Source: Cyanobacteriota bacterium
GTDB taxonomy: Bacteria > Cyanobacteriota > Cyanobacteriia > PCC-6307 > Cyanobiaceae
NCBI GenBank assembly: GCA_026389285.1
Contig: JAPLID010000170.1
Location: 1 to 35,865, forward strand
Length of the DNA: 35,865 bases
Reading direction: 5' to 3'
Shown: piece by piece, positions 18,965 to 26,650 of the stretch
How the letters are laid out: each line of letters opens with the position of its first letter
Numbering within the stretch: position 1 is the first letter of the stretch
Notes under the pieces: generated by a model
What the model was told of the DNA's origin: nothing
Databases searched by the model: none
Seen by the model: the letters and a program-made list of their open reading frames with translations, nothing else
Translations under genes and position numbers: made by a program

Positions 18965-19016
18965 CTTGCCCTCGGTCCGGGCGATCGGGACACTGATCGC
19001 CCGGACCGAGGGCAAG
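18965..19016. terminator. 22-bp perfect palindrome between convergent genes, putative bidirectional terminator
   Basis: CTTGCCCTCGGTCCGGGCGATC-gggacact-GATCGCCCGGACCGAGGGCAAG. Additional outer arms AGCCCATCG (18930-18938) / CGATGGGCT (19019-19027). Confidence 0.6.
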
Positions 19017-19048
19017 GCCGATGGGCTCCCGTCCGATGCATTGGGTCT

Positions 19049-19840
19049 TTAGTGCGGTCCTGCTTGAGGCGAGCGAGCGTTATGAGCAGAGCCGACTGCC
19101 CCATTCGCACCCAGGATGCGTAACGCAGCCATCGCCGCGCCGTAGCCGTTGTCGATGTTGACCACGGTGAGCCCCGGAGCACAGCTGGCGAGCATGCCCT
19201 GCAGGGCCGCATGGCCCCCGGCGCTGACGCCATAGCCCACCGACACCGGCACGCCGATCACCGGCTGGGGCAACAGCCCAGCCAGCACGGTGGGCAAGGC
19301 CCCCTCCATACCGGCGCAGGCGATCAGCACCCGCGCCTGACGCAGCGCCTCCAGCTGGCCCAGCAGGCGGTGCAGCCCCGCCACCCCTACATCCAGCAGC
19401 AGGTCGCAGGCCACCCCATGGCACTGCAGGGCCAGCTGGGCCTCGGCCGCCACCTTGAGGTCGCTGCTGCCTCCCGCCAGCACCGTCACCCGGCCCAAGG
19501 CCGGATCAGGGTCCGGCAGGGCGCCCACCGTCAGGCAGAACGCATCGGGATGGTGCCTCAGGCCGTTGGTCAGGCCGTTGGTCTGGGTGTTGGTCTGGGT
19601 GTTGGTCTGGCCAGTGCTCTGGTCAGCGGGCTGGTCAGTTTCCAGGGCCTGACCCAACAGTTCAGCCACCGCCAGAACCTTGGCGCCATCCACCCGAGTC
19701 ACCAGGGCCAGCTCGCCGGCCCGGCCCAGCTCCTCGATGATCGCCGCAATCTGACGGGGGGTCTTGTGCTCCCCCCAGATGGCCTCGACCATGCCCAGCC
19801 GGCGACGGCGATCGAGATCGAGCCTGGCGCCAGGATCCAT
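19049..19840 (-). CDS. larB: Nickel pincer cofactor biosynthesis protein LarB (AIR carboxylase-like)
   Basis: VEAIWGEHKTPRQIAAIIEEL, DVGVAGLHRLLGQLEALRQARVLIACAGMEGALPTVLAGLLPQPVIGVPVSVGYG, NIDNGYGAAMAALRI. Confidence 0.9.
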   Translation of the reverse strand: MDPGARLDLDRRRRLGMVEAIWGEHKTPRQIAAIIEELGRAGELALVTRVDGAKVLAVAELLGQALETDQPADQSTGQTNTQTNTQTNGLTNGLRHHPDAFCLTVGALPDPDPALGRVTVLAGGSSDLKVAAEAQLALQCHGVACDLLLDVGVAGLHRLLGQLEALRQARVLIACAGMEGALPTVLAGLLPQPVIGVPVSVGYGVSAGGHAALQGMLASCAPGLTVVNIDNGYGAAMAALRILGANGAVGSAHNARSPQAGPH

Positions 19841-20328
19841 CAGGTTGCGGGCGCTGCCTGCGCCTGCTCACCCTGAGACGGAGCGGGCAACTCGCCCTCG
19901 TAGACCAGCGGGAACGGATTGCCCCACGGACTCTCCTGATCCTCCGGGAGAGATATCGCCCCGAGCCGCACCAGGGCCGCCTGGGCGAGCCGTTCAAAGC
20001 GCTCCTGTACGACCTCGAGCTCCTGGCGGGAGATGGCGAGCCATTGCTCGCGGCTGGCCCAGTGGATCAACAGCTGTCCCTCTTCCTTCTCGCTGTCCCA
20101 GTGCAGATCGCGGCCCAGAAAGCCGCCCTGGCGCTGCAGCCAGGGTTCCCAGCTGCCCTGTTCGGCCTCCAGCCAAGCGGCCCGGGCGGCCGCCGGCACT
20201 CGCACCCTCAGGTGCTCCACCACCGCCACATCGACCTGGCCATCGGCGTTGGCAACGCCGCTGATGCTGCCGTCGATCGCGGCGATGCCGGCGAAGTCGA
20301 GGGGAACCGGCTGGCCGTTCAGATCCAT
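19840..20328 (-). CDS. TIGR03792-like cyanobacterial conserved protein
   Basis: VVEHLRVRVPAAARAAWLEAEQGSWEPWLQRQGGFLGRDLHWDSEKEEGQLLIHWASREQWLAI. Confidence 0.75.
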   Translation of the reverse strand: MDLNGQPVPLDFAGIAAIDGSISGVANADGQVDVAVVEHLRVRVPAAARAAWLEAEQGSWEPWLQRQGGFLGRDLHWDSEKEEGQLLIHWASREQWLAISRQELEVVQERFERLAQAALVRLGAISLPEDQESPWGNPFPLVYEGELPAPSQGEQAQAAPAT

Positions 20329-20420
20329 CGGCCGAAGGCTGCAGGAAGGCCAGGGTAGACAGCGCTCCACGGCGGCGGCAGGAGAACGAGCCCACGGCCT
20401 AGCAACGCTAAGCGCCGAAC

Positions 20421-20906
20421 TCAGGCCTGCTGCAACAGGGCCACCGCATGGCAGGCGATGCCCTCCTCACGGCCGGTTGGGCCCAGCCCTTCATTGGTGG
20501 TGGCCTTGACGCCCACCTGAGAGGGGTCCAGGCCCATGCGACCGGCGATGGCAGCACGCATGGCCTCGATGTGGGGCTTGAGCTTCGGCCGCTCCGCCAC
20601 CACCACCGTGTCGACGTTGATCACCACCCAACCCTGCCGGCTGATCAGCTCCATCACGTGCTCGAGCAGCACCAGGCTGTCGGCCCCTTTCCAGCGGGGA
20701 TCCTCGGGGGGAAAGTGGCGGCCGATGTCGCCAAGGCTGAGGGCCCCGAGCAGGGCGTCCATCACGGCGTGCACCAACACATCGGCGTCGCTGTGGCCAT
20801 CGAGACCCAGACCCTCGGGATGCTCCAGCACCTGGCCGCCGAGGATCAGCGGCCGCTCCGGCACCAGGCGGTGGATGTCATAGCCGTTGCCGATCCGTAG
20901 CTTCAT
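20421..20906 (-). CDS. ispF: 2-C-methyl-D-erythritol 2,4-cyclodiphosphate synthase
   Basis: [74 protein letters not shown]. Confidence 0.97.
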   Translation of the reverse strand: MKLRIGNGYDIHRLVPERPLILGGQVLEHPEGLGLDGHSDADVLVHAVMDALLGALSLGDIGRHFPPEDPRWKGADSLVLLEHVMELISRQGWVVINVDTVVVAERPKLKPHIEAMRAAIAGRMGLDPSQVGVKATTNEGLGPTGREEGIACHAVALLQQA

Positions 20907-20948
20907 GGGGATGTCCTGCCGAGCTCCATTGTCCCTGGAACGCGGAGA

Positions 20949-21662
20949 TCAGCCTTTGGGTTCAGGCTGCAGCCGCTGCCAGCGGGCATACAGATCGGGC
21001 CGGCGCTCGGCCGTGCGCTCCTGTTGCTGCTGCAGGCGCCAGCGGGCGATGGCGCCATGGTCGCCGCTGCGCAGCACCGCCGGCACTTCCAGGTCCCGGA
21101 AGCTGGCGGGGCGGGTGTAGTGCGGATGCTCCAGCAGCAGGGCGCTATGGCTTTCCTCCTCCAGGCAGGCCTCGCTGCCCACAGTGCCGGGCCGCAGCCG
21201 CACGACGCCGTTGATGATCACCGCCGCCGGCAGCTCGCCACCGGTGAGTACGAAGTCGCCGATCGAGACCTCCTCATCAGCCAGGGCGCGGATGCGTTCG
21301 TCGAAGCCCTCGTAGTGGCCGCAGAGGAACAGCAACTGGTCGTAGTCCGTGGCCCAGCGGCGCAGATCGGCCTGCTGCAGGGGCTGCCCCTGGGGACTCA
21401 TCAGCAGCACCCGACGCCGCGGCAGCACCGGGATCGCCTCCACCGCGGCATAGACCGGCTCCGGCTTGAGCACCATGCCGGAGCCGCCGCCATAGGGCTC
21501 ATCGTCGACCTTGCGGTAGCGATCGAGGGCGTATTCGCGGGGGTTGTGCAGGTGCAGCTCGGCGATACCGGCAGCAAAGGCGCGGCCGATCACCCCGAGG
21601 TGCAGCAGCGGTGCAAAGGCCTCCGGCACCAGGCTCACCACATCGAGGCGCAGGGCGCTCAT
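20949..21662 (-). CDS. trmD: tRNA (guanine-N1)-methyltransferase
   Basis: LDVVSLVPEAFAPL, DDEPYGGGSGMVLKPEPV, LCGHYEGFDERIRA, EEVSIGDFVLTGGELPA. Confidence 0.96.
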   Translation of the reverse strand: MSALRLDVVSLVPEAFAPLLHLGVIGRAFAAGIAELHLHNPREYALDRYRKVDDEPYGGGSGMVLKPEPVYAAVEAIPVLPRRRVLLMSPQGQPLQQADLRRWATDYDQLLFLCGHYEGFDERIRALADEEVSIGDFVLTGGELPAAVIINGVVRLRPGTVGSEACLEEESHSALLLEHPHYTRPASFRDLEVPAVLRSGDHGAIARWRLQQQQERTAERRPDLYARWQRLQPEPKG

Positions 21663-22234
21663 CGGCTGGATGGAGCCCCGGTGGCAGCGGGCCGGCTGAC
21701 CCGACGAATCTCGGAGCTGAAGCTGGCCCGGCCCGGGGTGCCACCGGCGCGGTTCTCGACCGTGCTGCGCAGCCGCAGGTTGGGCTTGGTGAACCAGATG
21801 CGCTCCCACACCTCCAGTCCATCGGCCGCGATCAGCAGCTCGAGGCTGCCATCGGGGCCCAGCTGCCAGCAGCCCTGTTGCCAGCGGCCCTCCCGATCGC
21901 CGCTGCGGAAGCCGCCCTCGGCATCAAAGAGCAGCTGGCGGGACACACCACCATCCTTAAGGCCGAAGCGCAGGCCGCCTGGGCCGCCGTTGCCATCCGG
22001 CTCGACAAAGGCGACCACCAGCTCACCGCGCTCGCTGCTATGCCACGCATCCCCCAGCTCAGAGCTCAGCTCATCGCCGGCACCGGCACCGGCATCCGCG
22101 GATTTTTCAACCGCGTCGAGGTCGCCGAGGGCGAACTGGCTGCGCAGGCTCATCCATTCACCAGCGCAGTGCCGCAGAAACTGCGGCAGGTCGGCGGGAG
22201 GAAAGGGGGGCAGCTCGCTGCTGGTGTCGTTCAT
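21659..22234 (-). CDS. Phycobiliprotein lyase, CpeS/CpcS family
   Basis: FLRHCAGEWMSLRSQFAL..., VSRQLLFDAEGGFRS..., ERIWFTKPNLRLRSTV; ATGA-type overlap with trmD. Confidence 0.85.
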   Translation of the reverse strand: MNDTSSELPPFPPADLPQFLRHCAGEWMSLRSQFALGDLDAVEKSADAGAGAGDELSSELGDAWHSSERGELVVAFVEPDGNGGPGGLRFGLKDGGVSRQLLFDAEGGFRSGDREGRWQQGCWQLGPDGSLELLIAADGLEVWERIWFTKPNLRLRSTVENRAGGTPGRASFSSEIRRVSRPAATGAPSSR

Positions 22235-22280
22235 GAACCGATTCTCTCAGCTGCCGATCCAGCCCATCGGGAGCGGCCCC

Positions 22281-23306
22281 TCAGTCACCGCGATAACCCA
22301 GTTCCGTCAGGCGCCCCGGATGGCTGCGCCAGCCCGGCACCACCTTGACGAACAGCTCCAGATAGACAGGTCCGTCGAACACCTTCTGCATCTGCAGGCG
22401 AGCACCCTTGCCGATCTCCCGCAGCATCTGCCCCCCCTTGCCGATCAGGATGCCCTTCTGGCTGGAGCGCTCCACCATCACCGTGGCCAGCACGGCGGTG
22501 CGCGGGCCGTCCTCGACGATGCGCTCGATCTGCACCGCCACCGAGTGAGGAATCTCCTCGCGGGTCTGGTGCAACACCTGCTCCCGGATCAGCTCGGCCA
22601 ATAGCAGCTGTTCGGGCTGATCGCTGATGGCGTCGGCCGGATACAGATGGGGGCCGGGCGGCAGATCGGCGACCAGGGCCGCCACCAGCTCGCTGCAGCC
22701 CTCGCCGGTGAGGGCACTGAGGGGATGCAGTGGCCACGGCAGATGCTGAACCTGAACCGGCTCCAAGCCAAGCGCGTCGACAACGTGGACCGAGCTAACG
22801 GGCCAACCCTCGGAGCCGCCGGCAGGCCTGATCACCAGCAGCTCTCGATAGCTAGCGGCCAGGGCCTCCACCTGCTGCGGATCGACCTGATCACACTTGT
22901 TAAGGGCAATATGCACGGGTACGCGGCAATGGCGCAGCAGCTCGACGATGAAGGCATCGCCACGACCGGCGGGCTCACTGCCATCGACCAGCAACAGCAC
23001 CACATCGACTTCGCCGATGGCACTGCGGGCGCTCTGCACCAGGCGATGGCCCAGGAGATGGTGGGGCTTGTGGATGCCCGGGGTGTCCAGCAGCACCAGC
23101 TGGGCCTCGGGGGTGGTGAGGATGGCCCGCAGCCGGTTGCGCGTGGTCTGGGCCACCGGCGAGGTGATCGCCACCTTTTCGCCTACGAGTTGGTTGAGCA
23201 GGGTCGATTTGCCCACATTGGGCCGGCCGATCAGGGCCACGAAGCCCGAGCGATAGCCCGGCGGCGTGTCGGAGCCGAGGGAAGCGGCAGGAGAAGGGGC
23301 TGTCAT
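22281..23306 (-). CDS. era: GTPase Era
   Basis: RSGFVALIGRPNVGKSTLLNQLVGEKVAITSPVAQTTRNRL, DTPGIHKPHH, NKCD, KH-domain IGKGGQMLREIGKGAR. Confidence 0.97.
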   Translation of the reverse strand: MTAPSPAASLGSDTPPGYRSGFVALIGRPNVGKSTLLNQLVGEKVAITSPVAQTTRNRLRAILTTPEAQLVLLDTPGIHKPHHLLGHRLVQSARSAIGEVDVVLLLVDGSEPAGRGDAFIVELLRHCRVPVHIALNKCDQVDPQQVEALAASYRELLVIRPAGGSEGWPVSSVHVVDALGLEPVQVQHLPWPLHPLSALTGEGCSELVAALVADLPPGPHLYPADAISDQPEQLLLAELIREQVLHQTREEIPHSVAVQIERIVEDGPRTAVLATVMVERSSQKGILIGKGGQMLREIGKGARLQMQKVFDGPVYLELFVKVVPGWRSHPGRLTELGYRGD

Positions 23307-23448
23307 CGCTCAAGCCTGGCAGCTGACGGGCATGACGGGCACAGGAGCTGGGCGGAGCCCTGTTGATGGGAACCGCCGCGGGGTCAGCGCAGGGTCGGCG
23401 CAGGGTCGTTCAATTGTCCATAACCTTCGGGGACGCCAACGTTTGACC

Positions 23449-23976
23449 ATGTCCGCCTACGAGCCCCTGCAACCCAGCTTTCCCCAGGCGATCGAGATCA
23501 GTGGCCAGTGGCTGACGCTGTGGGAAACCGGCGAACTGAGCGACGAGGTGCTAGCCGACCGGGTGGCGGAACTGGTGGCCAGCCGCGATGGCGCTCGCGG
23601 TTTTTTTGTGGTGGCCCTGGCCGGCGATTCACCGCTGATGGACCGGCTGCCGGAGCCAGTGGCCCTGCAACTGCGGCTCGCCGGTGCGCCGGTGGTCGAT
23701 CTGATGGTGCGCAACCTGGCGATGAGCACGGCGATGGTGCAGCACCATCAGCGCAGTGGTGATGCCGAACAACAGGCCGGATCCGAACGGGTGCAACATC
23801 GCTCCACCGAGCTGCTGCGGCTGCTGGAGCCGGTGGCGGTCAAAGGAAGGCTGGAAACGCTGCTGGCTGCGGCCAGAGAGGGAGCCGGCGAAGACGTGGC
23901 CTTTCTGGAGCGCTGGGGCTACGACGCCCAACAAAAACAAGCGATCTGTGACGCCATCGACGCCGTGGCTGATTGA
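23449..23976 (+). CDS. Conserved-looking hypothetical protein
   Basis: MSAYEPLQPSFPQAIEISGQWLTLWETGELSDEVLADRVAELVASRDGARGFFVVALAGDSPLMDRLPEPVALQLR...; good coding composition. Confidence 0.75.
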   Translation: MSAYEPLQPSFPQAIEISGQWLTLWETGELSDEVLADRVAELVASRDGARGFFVVALAGDSPLMDRLPEPVALQLRLAGAPVVDLMVRNLAMSTAMVQHHQRSGDAEQQAGSERVQHRSTELLRLLEPVAVKGRLETLLAAAREGAGEDVAFLERWGYDAQQKQAICDAIDAVAD

Positions 23977-24146
23977 TCAATTCCTCGCTGACAGACACGG
24001 ATCGTCAACGCGGCGCCAGGTAAAATTTTCAAGAAGATTCATCCTTGGCGGCGCTCCAGCTTTCAGGGAGCAGCAACCGCAACCGCAGCAGCAGGAGCCA
24101 CGCTGGGCATTGGAACAGCGGCCATAGGCGCGGCGGCAGGCGCTGG

Positions 24147-25193
24147 CTAGGAAACGGGTATAGCAGCGACCGGGGCCGCAGGTGCTGCCGGCAAAGGCGC
24201 CTCGGCCATCGGAGCGGCCGGTGCCTGAACCGGTGTCACTGCCGAAGGAGATTGAGATGCCGGCTCTGCCGCAGGAGCCGTGACCTGCATCGGAGGTTGA
24301 GGTGCTGGCCTGATTTCAGGGGTGAGAACAGGAGCTGGCTCCAGGGGATGGAGATGGATCACCGCCGGCACGACCGATCCGACAGCGGGCCTCTGTTGGT
24401 GCCTGGACCAAGTATCGATCTCCTTGATAACGGAGGGGTTGTCGGGGGTCTGAAGAATGTCGACGCTGCCGTCGCTCTGGATCGCCAGGGGCACCTCAGT
24501 GCTGCGGCTGACACTCAGCGAGGGCACATGGATCACCCGGGCCGTGGCGATGCGGCGCGGAGCTCCTGGCAACTGGAGGATCGCCTGACGCATGGGATCG
24601 CGCCAAAGAATGGGCAGAGGGCCCATCGGATCGCCACTGCTCAGCGAAGCAGCCCGTTCGACCAGCGCCAGAGGCGACATCGGCCCTTCCTGCAGATCGT
24701 TGAGGTCAAGGCTGCCGCCCAGAAGCTGGGCGCGGCTGGAATGTCTGGTGAGCCAGTTGGTGGCGGGGGCGGAGCCCAGGGGGCCAGCGGCCTGAGCCTT
24801 GGGCTGAAAACCACCACCATCAGTCTGTGCAACCTCGGCGGCAGGGCCGTGCCTGTGGGGCAACAGCTCTTCGATCGAACGGCTTAGGGGCCGATCCAGC
24901 AGGGAGGCGGCACCGGATCCGGCGGTGCTGAGCAGCACTCCGGTGGAGGCGATCGCATTGCTGGCCAGCTGCTGCACCGGTTCGGTCGCGGCCAAAAGCT
25001 TGTCAAGACTCAAAGCCGGTGCCCGGGCGATCTGCCGATCGAGCTCGGCGCTTCGATGCGGCGGCGTGATCTGCCGCAAGTGGGCCACCCAGCGATCACG
25101 CAGGTCAATCGCCACCAGGGGCAGCCAGAAAACCTGGCTGAGCAGGGCCCAGGCAATCGCCCTGGGGTTGATGTTGGATGCTTGGGGGTTCAT
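24147..25193 (-). CDS. Hypothetical protein, N-terminal hydrophobic segment and Pro/Ala-rich C-terminal tail
   Basis: MNPQASNINPRAIAWALLSQVFWLPLVAIDLRDRWVAHLRQI...; long single ORF, low-complexity C-terminus. Confidence 0.6.
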   Translation of the reverse strand: MNPQASNINPRAIAWALLSQVFWLPLVAIDLRDRWVAHLRQITPPHRSAELDRQIARAPALSLDKLLAATEPVQQLASNAIASTGVLLSTAGSGAASLLDRPLSRSIEELLPHRHGPAAEVAQTDGGGFQPKAQAAGPLGSAPATNWLTRHSSRAQLLGGSLDLNDLQEGPMSPLALVERAASLSSGDPMGPLPILWRDPMRQAILQLPGAPRRIATARVIHVPSLSVSRSTEVPLAIQSDGSVDILQTPDNPSVIKEIDTWSRHQQRPAVGSVVPAVIHLHPLEPAPVLTPEIRPAPQPPMQVTAPAAEPASQSPSAVTPVQAPAAPMAEAPLPAAPAAPVAAIPVS

Positions 25194-25420
25194 GCGAATG
25201 GGCTCTCAAGGGAACAGAAAATTAACGGATCGCGGCCTGGGGATCTGTAGCGTTCACACACTTTCTGCCACGGCTCGCCCCTGATCGCCAGACCAAGACT
25301 GACTGATTCGAATCGATCGGCCGATCGCTGGGCCAAAACATAAGCTTGAAACACCGTGCAACAAGAAGGAATGGCGGGATGTCCAGCATCCCACGCAAAG
25401 AACCGCCGGATGCAAACCAT

Positions 25421-26468
25421 TTAGTTGCGGTTGTAATTCCCCAGATAAAAGAACGTTGAACCCAGTGAACTGAGCGGAGCAACCACCTGGTTGATCAGAT
25501 CGACAGCTTTACCATAATAACTACGCCTTACAATGATCATGTCGCGATCCCGGAGGGGTGGATTGAACCCCTTGGAAATATCTTGGCCAGGTTGATAGCT
25601 ATAATATTCAGTGGTGGTGGTGCCATTGCGATTGAGGCGCACCAGTTCGATATTGGTTTTTTTGGCACGCCAGGGAACCGGACCACCGGCGCGCAGTAGG
25701 GCCTCTTGGAGAGGCGTATTGGCAGGGACCGCCAAGGTTCCTGGCGATTTCACCTCACCAACCATGGTCACACTAATGGAGGTCGGTGAGAGATTGGAGA
25801 GGCCGATCTGGATCACTTCGCTCGGTACAGGAGTCTCCGATCGCGTGACGATGACCGTGTCGCCATCGAACAGAATCGGGTTCTGGCGCTGATTGCCCGC
25901 CTGAAGCAACTGGGCAAGATCCAGAACGGTCTGCTTCTCGAAGCCGCCGGAGCCTGCGGGGCGCCTCAAAACGATCTTGCGGATGTCGGCATTGAGGGTG
26001 ATGCCTCCAGCCGTCTGGATCGCTGAAACGGGGGTGGAATACGAGGGGAGCGGATAAAGGCCGGGACGTCCCACTTCACCGAGCACGCTCACCTGAACCG
26101 GGCGTGGCCTGATCAGGTTGAGGTTGAGCTGGGGTCGGACCAGCTGCTTGCCGTAGAGGGAGGTGAGCCAGCGACTGGCCTGGCCGAGGGTGAGGCCGGT
26201 GAGCTGCACCGATCCCAGGCACATATAGGTCGCTGTAGACACTCGGCAGGGAGAGGCGCTCCACAACTGCAGGTCGGGAGAGAGCCGACCCGGCCAGACC
26301 CTGACCCTGTGAAATGGCCTGGGCGATGGTCAGGTCGACGGGCCGTCCTGAGGAGGTTTGCGGCTGATCCGCCCGCAGCGGCAACAAAGGTGTGAGCGCG
26401 AGCAGTGCGCCCAGCGCAACAGCCCCCGGGGCCCTGGACTTGAGACGGAGAAAAAGTGGATGCGTCAT
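25421..26468 (-). pseudogene. Wza-like polysaccharide export protein (SLBB repeats), disrupted by deletion/frameshift in the N-terminal export domain
   Basis: N-part MTHPLFLRLKSRAPGAVALGALLALTPLLPLRADQPQTSSGRPVDLTIAQAISQGQGLAGSALSRPAVVERLSLPSVYSDLY (frame of 26076..26546). C-part (Y)MCLGSVQLTGLTLGQASRWLTSLYGKQLVRPQLNLNLIRPRPVQVSVLGEVGRPGLYPL... (frame of 25421..26266). The frames switch near 26220-26240. Confidence 0.75.
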
Positions 26469-26620
26469 AGGGCAGCGGCAAGCTGCGGGGAGACGGGAAC
26501 GATGAGGGACCTCCACGGGCAGCAGCGACGGGCCAGGCAAGACCACACCCTACCCATAACCGCCAGGAATCCACCTAGGGACGGTTCAGCCAGAGGATCG
26601 GACCCGGAATGCGTTCGAAG

Positions 26621-26647
26621 ACAAGATCTCTAGAGTAGGGATCTTGT
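26621..26647. promoter_or_regulatory. Inverted repeat upstream of the tyrosine kinase gene
   Basis: ACAAGATC-tctagagtagg-GATCTTGT in the divergent region between the exporter and kinase genes. Confidence 0.35.
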
Positions 26648-26650
26648 AAG

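Noticed and set aside
21024-22604. 526-aa plus-strand ORF opposite trmD, the CpeS-like gene and era
   Set aside because: Antisense shadow ORF; all three reverse-strand genes have strong motifs.
23378-23408. Short direct repeats (gtcagcgcagg/gtcggcgcagg) upstream of the 23449 ORF
   Set aside because: Only two imperfect 11-bp units; could be chance in GC-rich DNA.
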